A stretch of DNA of 64,000 nucleotides from Hypomyces perniciosus (lineage: Eukaryota > Ascomycota > Sordariomycetes > Hypocreales > Hypocreaceae), in NCBI GenBank assembly GCA_008477525.1, contig SPDT01000013.1:605501-669500 (forward strand), given 5' to 3'. A model generated the notes under the pieces. That model searched no databases, was not told the DNA's origin, and saw only the letters and a program-made list of their open reading frames with translations. A program made the position numbers and the translations under genes. Positions 1 to 10,954 of this stretch are shown piece after piece. Within the stretch, counting starts at the first letter, position 1; every line of letters begins with the position of its first letter.

Positions 1-360
1 TCACACACCAAGATCACAACAATTTTAACAACTTCAATACATTATCTACTACTTTGCTTCTAAAAGTTGACTGTTTTGAATAATGATTTCGCTATCGCTA
101 CTCCAGTAACTTATCTATTTGCAGTCTAAAAATAAATGAAATTAGAGACTACTGTAATGTGGTGGAATAGATCTACCTATGGCATAGCATAGAAGGTCAC
201 GTATCTACACGCAGTGTAGGCTCACATTTTGCTGGATTTTGGTCTGTCATTCCAGTAGTATCAAGTAAAAAGAATATAGATATTGATAACAAAGTCCTTT
301 AGAACAAAATTACCAAGACCTTAAATTTATAATAGGTTTTATATTAAAAGTATTTTATTT
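1..360. other. AT-rich intergenic stretch
   Basis: Strongly AT-rich sequence with stops in all frames. No gene, RNA or repeat unit was recognised. It forms the 3' flank of the cysteine-rich gene on the minus strand. Confidence 0.6.
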
Positions 361-747
361 TTATTCACTTCCACATTCGTCACTTATATCCTCTCGTAAA
401 ATGTCTACTCCAATATCTTCTACTTGTCCTCCATAACGTTTGCATAGCCGGTCAAACAATTGCCCATTACTGTCCCGGAGAAGACATCCTTTTTTAGAAC
501 ACAATCTCCCACTTGCCCTTTGACAGAGCTCGCTTAGTTTGTTGTCGGAACCGTCAATCTTGCAGGCCTTGATATCGAATAGATGAAACCCGTCAGTGCA
601 ACCAAATTGAGGCACCCCATCGGCACCTACGATAACGTGGTACTGCCCCTGCGCGCACTCTGTAGCGCACTCATGGTTATCGCTGCACGGGTAATCCTTG
701 CCGAGACCACCAATAGCTAGGAGGGCGATGATAAAGAAGGGCTTCAT
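361..747 (-). CDS. small secreted cysteine-rich protein (effector-like)
   Basis: An intronless 128-residue protein starts with a true ATG at 747. Residues 1-16 (MKPFFIIALLAIGGLG) form a typical signal peptide, so secretion is expected. The mature part has ten cysteines (about positions 21, 27, 31, 50, 62, 75, 83, 88, 102, 125), an even number that suits five disulfides. The C-terminal tail is acidic. Short length, signal peptide and high cysteine content match the profile of fungal effector-like or antimicrobial secreted proteins, but I do not recognise a family. It sits in AT-rich sequence at the window edge, 18 bases downstream of another cysteine-rich open frame on the same strand. Secretion is inferred from sequence; any function is unknown. 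Confidence 0.6.
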   Translation of the reverse strand: MKPFFIIALLAIGGLGKDYPCSDNHECATECAQGQYHVIVGADGVPQFGCTDGFHLFDIKACKIDGSDNKLSELCQRASGRLCSKKGCLLRDSNGQLFDRLCKRYGGQVEDIGVDILREDISDECGSE

Positions 748-765
748 GATGGCTGTGGCAGTATG

Positions 766-1014
766 TTAGATATGCAGTGAGGGAAAATATCTAGCTATTT
801 CAACGAGCTGGCAGCAGACCTTCGGAAAGTGATGGTTGTGAAGCGGGTGGTCTATGCATGAACAGTTGTCGTTCCGCAAATAAGGGAGTCTGTTCATCCG
901 GCACTTTTGGGGGGGACAGTTATCGAAACAAATAAACGAAGACGTATATGGACACGTGCTTGGAAGAACAAATATGTTTGTTTCGCTGATGTCAATCTGT
1001 TGTGTAAAGTCCAC
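766..1014 (-). CDS. cysteine-rich open frame without ATG (possible exon or relic)
   Basis: An 82-codon open frame opens at a GTG, not an ATG, directly after a possible splice acceptor (CTACCTAAG), so it may be the last exon of a gene or the remnant of one. It encodes eight cysteines, including a CC pair near the end (KVCCQLVEIA) and a CSC triplet. It stops just before the start of the neighbouring ten-cysteine secreted protein on the same strand. No upstream exon with a signal peptide could be fixed; a weak ATG near 1157 opens a short hydrophobic frame. It could be a decayed tandem relative of the neighbour, or chance. Confidence 0.3.
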   Translation of the reverse strand: MDFTQQIDISETNIFVLPSTCPYTSSFICFDNCPPQKCRMNRLPYLRNDNCSCIDHPLHNHHFPKVCCQLVEIARYFPSLHI

Positions 1015-1979
1015 CTTAGGTAGAGTGTTACGCAGCAGCGATCAGCTATAGCCGGCGACAAATATGAAGATGTCTTCGGGTATATGCAATTGAAGAATCT
1101 TGCTTTCTTGTTATTGAGAAGAAGTATTAATCTTTAAATACAGAAAGATCATTATTAAAAAAAAAGAGGTCGGCGGAGATAGTAGATTAAGACCGACTGA
1201 AGGGATAGAAAAAAGCTGACACCTAAGACTGGCGTACAATAGTGCAACAATCAGAAGCCGATTTCCTCAACTAACTCTGGGACACGTCTCGTACAACTGC
1301 TGTTAACTGGATATATACTCGTCGCCAGCGAGCGATCACTATACCGCCTCTCAGTCACATGAGACAGCCCAGACTCCTTTTTCCGCCTTTAGCACAGAGG
1401 AATAGCTGTCATGTTTCAACCACAGCAATGCAATGACATTGGAAACGAGCATCAGCAGTCATTATGTCTTATTCAACTCGTATGCTCGCGGAGTTTCGGA
1501 AGACTTTCCTAGCTGGGTACATCATCTTTTACATAGTATGAATGAGTCAACATAAACACCACTTCTGTCACATTATTTCCATCTTGTACGCCGAGCCATG
1601 ACTCATTGTCGGTTCTTAGATTCGCTGAATTGTGCTGTTTGTATCAATGACAGTGGCTAGAGCTGCTGGTGTATTTGCGTTGTGTAACACGGTTATGAAG
1701 TCAGTCTGAACACATCGCAATAATAGGGCGTTCTGGGCACCTGGATGCCACTCCATTACACCGTGTTGTGTGTATCTGTTGACCCGATCCCTTGATCCTA
1801 ATTGGTTTTCTATCCAGCCATTTTATCATAGAAAGAGAATGTGGCGCGTTCTGTTTCACTTCATTTAAGTCCTCCCTTACATACCCGATTTCTAATCATT
1901 CCAACAACTAGACTGACGTTATCCGACAAGTTGATGGTCGTGAAAAAGAATGTGTTGTTCCGAAGAAGACGAAAGAATC
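1015..1979. other. intergenic stretch without recognisable gene
   Basis: About 1 kb of mixed composition separates the cysteine-rich frames from the NLR relic. Stops interrupt all six frames at short intervals. There is a poly-A/T tract near 1156-1165. Nothing else was recognised. Confidence 0.5.
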
Positions 1980-3900
1980 AAAGCTCCACTTCCATCAAGG
2001 CTTCATGAACATGCTGTCCCCAGTTGTGGGTGGCGTAGTCAAAAAAGGCATTGGACTGTAACAGTGCTAGGCGTTCTGGCTCTGTTGAAACGACCCATTT
2101 AAACTGATCAAACGACAAATAGACAATGTAGGCGTCTGTGATCTGTTTGTGGCAGTCAACTATGGTGTCATGGACTTCTCTAGCGTCGGTCGCCTTGGAC
2201 AGCCTCTAGAGACTGCTGGGTCGTGTAGTGGACTAAGCGGATGGTTTTAGTACTTTGATTCATAGCGACCAGCCCAGCGCAGGCAAAGACCATGTCCTGG
2301 ACCCCGTAGATACTCATTTGGTCGAGCGTAGAATCGCCCTCTTTGACCGCGAGGGCGTGTTGAAGCTCCCGCGTCGTGGGTGGTCTTCTTGCGAAGGTGA
2401 GCCACATCAGAAATTTCTTAGAAAGTTCTCGATACCCGAGTGGCTGTCGTACGATTCAGCCAATCACCTTTGCATGTGGCAGAGTCAGCATGCTGAGTCT
2501 CTCGCCCTTGCTCGACCCCTGATCTGATTTTGGGAACTCTCTCAACGTGTCTCTGCCAGCACTTTCGATGAGTTTGTCTCTCCACGAAGTGAGACAGAGA
2601 CACGCGAGGGTGAGCCTACGATGGAAGTCAGTTTGGCTGATGTTTATCAAGCCCACGGAAGACTCAACCACTTACATCCCGGTGAAAGTCATTCTCAATC
2701 TCCACAAAAGATTTTGCAAGTATTCAGAATAGCAGAGAGCTTCAATAACGGTATTTCCGAGAGTTTTCTCTGCACTAATCAAGAGCATCTACAGCAATAA
2801 AGACACCTGAAAATGTGGCAGCCATTTCAGAAGGTTGCAGATATCTTCTCAAGGGTCACAGACGGGTTATTGGACCAGTGCTTGTCATATATCGACTTAA
2901 GAGACTGTGGCGGAAACGCGCTCCGTTGAATTAGCTGCCTCGAGACTTCTGAGCAGCGCCTCGGCACTCTGGTCTTCATGGTGGTTAAAGTTGCAGTATG
3001 CGACAGCGACAGCAACGCTTCTGTCATTCTGATGCTGTTTCTTGAGAAGGTCAACCACGATTGACGACATGATTGTCTTTCAAACTTCGAGAATACCTGA
3101 GTAGAAAGGCACTGGCAGCTTTCTCCCAATCCGCGTATAGAATTCGGTGCAATGGAGGAACCACTGGCCAGTTCTAGGCTGTCACTGGGAAAGGTAACCG
3201 TCCTGCTGGGAGAAGTCTTTAGAAGAAAGCCTTTCAGCAATTGCTCGAGAGATCGTCTGGGTCAGCTCTTGTTGAGACTGGTCTAGGAGGATATCAGTGC
3301 CAGTTCACTGCAAGGTCAAAACGAAGCAAAGCGTGCCAAAGGCAGATAGACTAAATTGAGAAGTCCTAGACATGAAATAGGAGTCGGTAACCCCAAATTA
3401 GGCTACGTCACTTCCCCTATGGTTGTACCAAGCTTTGTGCGCCCAGAATGCACAAAAGGACTCTTGTCCTTACCCTTATGGCTAAGAACGTCTTCAGCCC
3501 GATCAGCAAAGTCCTGGAGCCTAAATGCCAGTCGTTGGAAGCCGTTATTATTCGGAGAATTGAACTTGTGCAGCTTGTTGTGCCTGACATCGAAACCGAC
3601 TCGTTCTGGAAGAAGAGGGGATCCTAGATCACTGAATCTAAACATACAATTCCATGGCCGTTCTCGTCAAGCCGCTCCTTGGTGTAGGCCTTGTGAAATC
3701 TCCTTCGAACCGCGGAGAAGCTCGTATGGCAGGTTTCGTGGAAGCACACCATGTCAAAGTTGAAGGCGTTTTGGTGGATCATCTCACAGAAGATGCTAGC
3801 TGTGGTGTTGATATCACGGATTATGTCAGTAGAGTTGGGCCGGATATGGCGTGTATTATTGAACTTGGCATCAATTTTGACATTCTATCTGGCCAGTATA
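1980..3900 (-). pseudogene. decayed NLR-type gene (hydrolase-like / NACHT / pre-ankyrin)
   Basis: Minus-strand fragments in several frames line up in the order expected of a fungal STAND/NLR protein. Around 3220-3100 the frame reads like the pre-P-loop segment (GQWFLHCTEF). At 3095-3080 the expected P-loop glycines are replaced, with a stop just before KTIMSSIVVDLL, which is followed by a NACHT-like stretch (AVAYCNFNHHEDQSAEALL) ending in a stop near 2920. At 2407-2180 comes the conserved segment after NACHT (TTRELQHALAV, RLVHYTTQ), and after a further frame change the spacer before ankyrin repeats (FFDYATHNWGQHVHEALM) ends near 1980. Upstream, 3645-3403 and about 3890-3650 hold fragments reminiscent of the N-terminal alpha/beta-hydrolase domain of such proteins (HNKLHKF...GFQRLAF), a weaker match. 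Many stops and frameshifts show it is not functional. Confidence 0.75.
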
Positions 3901-6215
3901 TGGTGTTATCAGCCATAAGACAGAAGCTCAGAACAGAAATCCAACGCAATAGAACCGATAATGTAATAGAAATTGATAATAACAACCTACCTTTCCTGAA
4001 TGCCGTCCCTTACCTCCGATCCTTCAGACAGCCATTTGCAGCACTTCCACCCAAGACAAAACGACATGTCTGGGGACATATGTCGTTATCGTTCTGCACG
4101 CGATTAACAGGTTGCAGTAGTTTTGGGGCCCCAATGCGGATACCCTCGCTCCGCATAGATGCATACGAGAGACTAACCAGGGGCGGGAGTTTGGCCCGCT
4201 TGGCAATGCCCCGTCCCATTATGCCTTGGCTACTTTCTTATATCGCGCAAGAAGCTGCATAGGTCAAGCCCTTGCTATGGCGGAGACCAAGAGGGTTATT
4301 GTGACTCTTATTCGTCGCCTTGAGATTGGGGCCGTTGAAAATGGCACACCTGAGGGTGAAGTGAAGGATTCATCACAGTGAGGCCAAGAAAGTAGTTCAA
4401 GGTCTAGATTCGACCTCTTAAACCTTTCGCTAGAATCAGATGGTGCAAGATATTTGCTGTATGTATGTAGGTAGGTTTATGCTTAGTTTGTAAGCTGCTT
4501 TTGCAGGCACACCAGCTCCGTTCGGTTCACAAAAGTTCCCTTGCGTGCTCGCAACTAATCCTCCGTAATTGTTCCTCCATACCCCCCATATTGCGATCAA
4601 AGCACTGAGACATACATACCTAGGTACTACTATTATGTTTGAGAGCGGGAATACGAGGTGATGGTTGACTTGCTCTCGTGCCTTCCTGTTCCTAAATTTA
4701 GCCAAGACATTTCGCACTTGCTGTTTTGAACATGATGGGAAGGACCTGCCCTACTGAAGAGCATTCCGATATTGACGGAGAAATCCCCCAACCGCCAAGA
4801 TCATCTCCTCTTTGCATCACCAGAATCTTCCGCCAATTCCGTCGAATTCGCCAATCGATCATCATCGGCAGATTACGTACAAATCTTCCTCAAGCGGCAG
4901 CTGCTTTGAACGGGTAGGCCATCCGTTCATCAGCCTTTCTCGGAAATAAGGGAGCGATCCCCGAACCCCCTCCACGAGTTTGTCTCTTTATCAATCTCGG
5001 CACTCCGATAAGCAGGGCATGACAGGGCATAGCATGACAGGGCAGGGCGAGGAGGGTGTTGAGATGGGCATTTGAGTTTGTCCGTTCGTCTTCGACTCCT
5101 CCATCGATTGTGGCCGCGACCGACCCTGTGATACCCGGTTCAACTACACGCTTTCCCGACTCCACCAGTTGCAACCACACCTTGCGACGCTGCAGAGGAC
5201 TTTCGTCGAGCTCAACGCCTCGCCTCACTGCTTCTGATCGTGCTGTAAGGAACAAAGAGCGACGCTAGTGCCGGCACTCGCTGGCGCGGCCGCTAACCTA
5301 GCCTTAATCCCACTGCTCAACCGAGAGAAAGATGGCATCATTGGAGAGACCCCCGGACTCCGGCCCCGATATGGCAGGTCCAACACCATTGGACGGATCA
5401 TGATGGGGGGACTTTTCGCCCTACAGGGGTCACAGGGGACCCTTTGCATAAACAACCGGCTCGGGGCCAACATTAAGCTTACAGGTATACTTAGCTGTTG
5501 GCGCCCAAAAATCCCCGCTGTGACTCCATTGAGCAGTGGTTGAAGGAACGGTGTGGCGTCGAGAACGTCGGATGCAACTCCGCTAGGACCATCTAGACCA
5601 GAGAAAGAAGTTGGTTGAGGAGACTTGGCTTCGCCCATCAACTTAGCAGCTGAATCCTGGGCAAGCGGCCGCTAAACAAGCGGTAGTTAGGCGAGAGGGG
5701 GCTGGATCTCCGCTGTGGACAGTGACGGGGGAAGGCTGTGTGTGTATCTGCTATCTTAGGGCATACTGATCTCTCCGTGTCATATACCCTGAGACATCAA
5801 CTGCATCGAACTGACCCGTCTTCTATACTGGACAACAAGCTGGCGACTCCCGCATCACTCCGCAAATCCGGCGTGGCAATTGCCTTTCCTGGGAGTCAAT
5901 CTCATCCGATCTACTGCTCTCTAATTGCCCCTTGAGGCAAAATACGGTATCCACTATACCGTTGGGTAGCATCGCGCGTTGGTGCTGGTGATAAGGGAAT
6001 CTTGGCGCGTGAATGCAGGATCGCAACAAACCCCGAGCTCACTATACACCTGCCTTTTGCTTACTATCCAACACGAAGTTGGATTGCCGAGTTGGAGTCG
6101 CTGACAGTGGGCCGTGAGGAGAAAAGTGATCCATCCAACTGCGGTGTGACCGTCGGGAGAGGTATCCAGAAGGGCAGTCGGTCTGCCATCTTTCAGGATG
6201 TTGCCATCACTCTTG
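3901..6215. other. intergenic region, no convincing gene
   Basis: Open frames here (for example 3654-4262 plus, 5225-5641 minus, 5268-5543 plus) lack recognisable domains or plausible exon structure and overlap each other. The minus strand around 3900-4260 may hold more of the NLR relic but I could not align it. A short direct repeat of GACAGGGCA-type units lies at about 5018-5048. The 3' half is the upstream region of the fungalysin gene. Confidence 0.45.
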
Positions 6216-6223
6216 TATAAAAG
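6216..6223 (+). promoter_or_regulatory. TATA box of the fungalysin gene
   Basis: TATAAAAG lies 104 bases upstream of the fungalysin ATG at 6320, a usual spacing for a strongly regulated fungal secreted-enzyme gene. The call rests on the exact consensus and position; no transcription start is known. Confidence 0.55.
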
Positions 6224-6319
6224 GCCCTCAATCGTCCGTGTGATGTCGATGGATTAGAACAGGCTCATCAACCTGATCAACACTTGGTCCTCGCTGTTCG
6301 CTGTATTCTCACTTTCATC

Positions 6320-8358
6320 ATGAAGTCCCTTCTTCTTCTCGGCCTCACTGGCCTTGCTGCCAATGTCCAGGCGCACCCCCAGAGGCGCTCTGAGAACGCG
6401 CCCGGCCTTGCCAAGCGTGGTGTCGACATCAGCAAGTTCCGTCTGCCGGATCTGTCCGACTACACTGCCAAGAGCGATATCTCTGTCGCCTCCTTTGTTG
6501 GCGGCGGCGAGAAGCGCGACTACATCGCGGTGGCCACTGAGTTGATCAAAGAGCTTGCTCCCGGCGCCGAGTTCCGCCTCATCAGTGACCACTACGTCGA
6601 TGTTGATGGCATTGCCCATGTCCACTTCAAGCAGACTGCTCATGGAATTGACATTGACAATGCTGACTTCAAGGTTAACGTAAGTTGAGCGCAATTGAAT
6701 GGGTTGAGGTTCAGGGAAAAAAGCTAACGTATTCTTTTCCCCAGATTGGTCGTGACGGCCAGGTTTTCTCCCATGGTAACAGCTTTTTCACTGGCAAGCT
6801 CCCCAAAGAGAGCCCCCTGAAGAAGCGTGACTTCTCCGACCCTGTGATCGCTCTCAAGGGAGCCGTTGATGTCCTCGGCCTCCCCGTCCAGGCCAACAGC
6901 GCCTCTGCCGAGCCCCATGGGGATGGTAACGAGAAATACCGACTGAAGGGTACCAGCGGCGCTGTGAGCGACCCCGAGGCCCGCCTAGTCTACCTCACCA
7001 AGGAGGACGGCAGCCTGGTCCTGACCTGGCGTGTTGAGACAGATGTTACGGACAACTGGTTGCTTACTTACGTCGATGCTGCCAGTGGCAAGAAAGTCCA
7101 GGGCGTGGTCGACTATGTTTCCGACTTTGCCTCGTTCGAGGTCTACTCCTGGGGTGTGAACGACCCTACCGAGGCTGGTCGTAAGGTCATCAACGACCCC
7201 TGGAGGAGCGATGCCTCCCCCTTCACCTGGTTTGGCAACGGCAACATTAACTACACCACTACCCGGGGCAATAACGCTGCTGCCCAAGTAAACCCCAGCG
7301 GCGGCACCGCCTGGCTCAACAACTACCGACCTGACAGCCCAACCAGGGCCTTCCAGTTCCCCTTCACGACCGACATTGTCAGGAAGGAGGATTATCGGGA
7401 TGCCTCTATCAGCCAACTGTTCTACACTGCCAACCAGTTCCACGATCTCACGTACATCCTTGGCTTTGATGAGCGCGCTGGTAACTTCCAGGAAAACAAC
7501 AACGGCAGGGGTGGCCTTGGCAACGACTTTGTCATTTTGAACTCTCAGGATGGATCTGGTCTCAACAACGCCAACTTCGCTACTCCCCCCGATGGCAGCA
7601 GTGGTCGCATGAGAATGTACATGTGGAACACTGCAAACCCTCAACGCGACGGCTGCTTCGAGGCTGGCGTCGTTATTCACGAGTACGGTCACGGAGGTAA
7701 GTTCCTTACTCCGCGCTCCTTTCCCCTTGGAATTTGCTAACCAGCTGTATTAGTGTCTACCCGTCTTACCGGTGGCCCTGCCAACTCCGGCTGCCTTTCT
7801 GGCCTCGAATCTGGTGGTATGGGTGAGGGTTGGTCTGACTTCTTCGCCACTGCTATCCGACTCAAGCCCAGCAACACCCGCACCACTGACTACCCCATGG
7901 GCGCCTGGGTTTCCAACAACGTCAGGGGCATCCGCGCTTACCCTTACTCGACCAGCATCCAAACCAACCCCCTCACCTACAAGCAGGTTGACAGGCAGAC
8001 CGGCGTCCACGCTGTTGGCACCATCTGGGCCTCGACTCTCTATGAGGTCCTGTGGAACTTGATCGACAAGCATGGCAAGAATGACGCCGACTTCCCCACC
8101 TTTGACTCCCAGGGTGTTCCCACCGATGGCAAGTATCTGGCTCTGAAGCTTGTCATCAGCGGCCTGTCTCTCCAGCCTTGCAACCCCAACTTCGTCTCTG
8201 CCCGTGATGCCATCCTTGACGCCGACAAGAACCTCACTGGCGGCCAGAACCAGTGTGAGCTGTGGCAGGGTTTTGCTAAGCGTGGCCTGGGCAAGAATGC
8301 CAAGTACAACGCCAGCAGCCGCACCGAGGACTTCACCCTCCCCGATGGTGTGTGCTAA
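6320..8358 (+). CDS. mep: fungalysin, extracellular M36 metalloprotease
   Basis: A secreted zinc endopeptidase that degrades extracellular protein. The CDS is join(6320..6679, 6745..7696, 7754..8358), 638 residues, the usual fungalysin size. The ATG begins a signal peptide ([18 protein letters not shown]) followed by an inhibitory FTP-type propeptide. The zinc site HEYGH (gluzincin HExxH) spans the second intron, and the third ligand region [11 protein letters not shown] lies about 30 residues on. A conserved [12 protein letters not shown] segment joins them. Intron 1 (6680-6744) has GTAAGT and CCCCAG; intron 2 (7697-7753) has GTAAGT and TTAG and restores the HEYGHGVS reading. A TATA box lies 104 bases upstream. 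It converges with the PIG-T gene. Family and activity are confident; the physiological role is inferred from the family. Confidence 0.95.
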
Positions 8359-8698
8359 ATGCTTCAAAAAGAGAAGGATTGAAAAGGTCGAAACGCAATA
8401 GGATGACATAACGAAGGGCTGTGAATGATGGAAGGGCGTGGAATTCCAGTACATATGAAAAGTTATCTTCTTTGTATATATCTTGTTTGCAAAATGTACA
8501 TGGACTTTGGAAACATATTTCTCACCTCTGTTGAACTGTGATGTTACTGTTTAATATGACTGGCAAGATACGAGTCGGCTATAGGCAATATTGCATCTCC
8601 TCTCGGTCGGTCGCCTCGCCGCTGGTCTCATGACCCATGGAAATATCTTGCATCTTGACTATTTCATTAGATCTCAGTAGAAATATCTTGTACATATA
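8359..8698. other. shared 3' region of convergent genes
   Basis: 340 bases between the stop codons of fungalysin (plus) and PIG-T (minus). It is AT-rich with no further open frame of note, and presumably contains both poly-A signals. Confidence 0.5.
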
Positions 8699-10543
8699 TC
8701 ACTTCGCTTCAGCCTTTGCTCCAGGAGTTGACCTCTTTCCTAACCGCTCCACCAACTTCTTCACCTTGGCCTGGAGAGCACCCCTAGGCGCCTCATTCGC
8801 ACCAACTAGACGTCTCACAAGGATGTTATATAACCCGCCAAAGGCTAGGGCAATGGTCGTCGACGTGAAAATAATGACGTTGTACGGCATGCTAAAGTCC
8901 GGCGTGGGGAGGTACAGCAATAAACTCGTGGTGCGGATGCTCATGACCTTGGGCTCGAGCGTGGTGATGACGGCGGCGGCGACGTCGAAGCCACGGTTGG
9001 CATCCGGGGGGTACTCTGTGTACCGAAGGATGGACTTTTCAAAATCGTAGGTGAGGAAGACGGTGCAGCGGGGGGGGATGCGGACAAGGAGTTCGAGTTG
9101 GGTGCCTCTGGCGCGGTCGAGGGCGGGGCGGTAGTAGATTTGCTTGACGATGTCGGCAGAGGAGGCGGAGGCGGAGGAGGTGGTGGAAATGCGTGTGGAG
9201 AGGGTGTGGAGGTAGATGCGCATGAACCAGGGGAGTGACTCCATGTAGACGAACTCGACCTCGTCGTCTCCGGGATTGGTGAGGATGGCTTGGACGCCGC
9301 CATGCTCCTGGCCGTGGCCTGTGAAGCTGCGCTCGGCGAATAGAACCGGGGTTTCGGGCTTCACTACGTCAAGGACGGCAGCTTCTCCCTCTAGCGGCAG
9401 CTCAGGTTTGGTCAGGACCAGGGTGAACTCGCTCTCCTGTTGAACGTGGTAGCATCGGAGCGAGTTGTTGTCCTCATACTTGATCTCGCGAGCACCTTCT
9501 GTAGAGTACACACCGCGCGATTCAGGAACGTGCATACAGACGGGGGGCACACTGGAGTCTGTCAAAGGACAAGTGCCCCGCATGCTTCGCCCAAAGATCT
9601 GTGATAGAGTCCAGTCCTGGCCCCGGAGATGATCTGCGGGGAAACAGACGTCGTGGGAATGATACGGCTTTGAAGTATCACAAATCAACTCGTGGCCTGG
9701 GGGAGGTCTGGGAATAGGGTTGTCTTGGAGTAAGCTTGTGTTAGCCCCTGATTGCTCGATTGGATGGTGCGCGGGGATTGTAGATGGCTTACCATGAGGT
9801 CGCTTGGATCGATCAACATCCAAGACCATGTCGACTGTCTGCTCCAACTGAAGGACGCATTCGCCGTCTGATGGACAGACTGGTCGAACATCTATCGCCA
9901 TGCTCTGGTAGGATGCATCGAACAGCTTGTGTCCGTCTAGAAGGCTTGCGATGCCAGCCTTGCCCTTGCATGGCAGCATCTTCAAGAATGGGGTCAAGTT
10001 CTCCGTGCAAACCACCTCATGCGGCAAGACTCCATGCAACAACCTGGTATTAGCCAGGGTCGTGTTCGGATGGTCTCCCTCAGGCTGGAAGGACACAGCT
10101 GGCCGAATCGTTCTCGTCTCATCGATAAAGTTCAAACTGGCGCAGAACAGACCAGAGAGCGCATTGGTCAAGGTCAACCATTTCTTATCGGCCTCTTCAT
10201 CCGTCTCAGCATCTAGCCATGCCCACAACTCTACACCTGTGCCGCCCTCTCTCGTGCCATCCCATGGGCGTGCTCCCCAGCTCTCTGCATCCCACCTCCC
10301 CAGTGTAAATCGTAGGTGAAGCTCTCGTGTGCCAGCATACTGCAGAATCTGCCCCAGAGATCGCGGAAAGAGTCGGAAATTGTGCGCCTCGAAGTCTGCG
10401 ATAGAGGTGTTGGTCCTGAAGTTGAAGCTCGCAAGGAGGGCTGATAGCGGGAGGGGCCGTAGGTTCAGCTGCTCATGGTACTCGGCCGCTGAGACGAGGA
10501 TGCTGGAGACGACCAGGAGTAGCGATGAAAGGAGTCGGCGCAT
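8699..10543 (-). CDS. GPI16: GPI transamidase subunit PIG-T / Gpi16
   Basis: A subunit of the ER-membrane GPI transamidase, which attaches GPI anchors to proteins bound for the cell surface. The CDS is complement(join(8699..9723, 9793..10543)), 591 residues. The start is the ATG at 10543, followed at once by a signal sequence (RRLLSSLLLVVSSILVSAAE) and the family N-terminal motif EYHEQLNLRPLPLSALLASF. Other family landmarks are LRFTLGRWDAESWG, a cysteine-containing luminal domain (HEVVCTENLTPFLKMLPCKG), PWFMRIYLHTL, and one C-terminal membrane segment (about VIIFTSTTIALAFGGLYNIL) with a short basic cytosolic tail. The 69-nt intron (9724-9792; GTAAGC, GCTAAC, CAAG) is divisible by three and has no stop, so retention would add 23 residues. 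It is divergent to the LUC7-like gene. Confidence 0.93.
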   Translation of the reverse strand: MRRLLSSLLLVVSSILVSAAEYHEQLNLRPLPLSALLASFNFRTNTSIADFEAHNFRLFPRSLGQILQYAGTRELHLRFTLGRWDAESWGARPWDGTREGGTGVELWAWLDAETDEEADKKWLTLTNALSGLFCASLNFIDETRTIRPAVSFQPEGDHPNTTLANTRLLHGVLPHEVVCTENLTPFLKMLPCKGKAGIASLLDGHKLFDASYQSMAIDVRPVCPSDGECVLQLEQTVDMVLDVDRSKRPHGKPSTIPAHHPIEQSGANTSLLQDNPIPRPPPGHELICDTSKPYHSHDVCFPADHLRGQDWTLSQIFGRSMRGTCPLTDSSVPPVCMHVPESRGVYSTEGAREIKYEDNNSLRCYHVQQESEFTLVLTKPELPLEGEAAVLDVVKPETPVLFAERSFTGHGQEHGGVQAILTNPGDDEVEFVYMESLPWFMRIYLHTLSTRISTTSSASASSADIVKQIYYRPALDRARGTQLELLVRIPPRCTVFLTYDFEKSILRYTEYPPDANRGFDVAAAVITTLEPKVMSIRTTSLLLYLPTPDFSMPYNVIIFTSTTIALAFGGLYNILVRRLVGANEAPRGALQAKVKKLVERLGKRSTPGAKAEAK

Positions 10544-10954
10544 CTTGAGAGAAGAAGAAGAAGAAGGCGAAAAGACGCAGCCGCTGGCGAGGTTCACATG
10601 TCTCGATCTTGTTCACCAGATGGCAGCAGATCGGTACGAGGGTACTTACACGCGCTGCTGGGAATTGGCGACGTGGAACTTGCTAGCCAGGGGACGGTTT
10701 GATTGACCCTGGCAGGCGGTCTGAGGCGGCAGAAGCAGGGGGGATGCGCCACAGTCCACTGTAAAATTGGCGGCCAATGGCGGGTTGTAGTGGCTCACCG
10801 CGGTGAGGCAGCGTCCACTAAAGGTGCAGTGCAGATAGCCTTGGGAAACCTCTACTATTGCACTCCAGGACAAAATATCAGCCGCCTGGAAACACCAGAA
10901 CATTATTCACCAACACCCTCAGAGCCGGCGCACGATATCCAATAGCATCGCATC
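10544..10954. promoter_or_regulatory. bidirectional promoter region of PIG-T and LUC7-like genes
   Basis: 411 bases between two divergent ATGs, so both housekeeping genes must take their promoters from here. An AGAAGAAGAAGAAG purine tract lies about 10549-10563, just upstream of the PIG-T start. No TATA consensus stands out, as is common for constitutive genes. Confidence 0.5.

Noticed and set aside
5225..5641. 138-codon minus frame and overlapping plus frames
   Set aside because: No domain, no splice structure, and the opposite strand is equally open; likely chance.
8941..9303. Serine/proline-rich minus frame
   Set aside because: A shadow of the PIG-T coding sequence in another frame.
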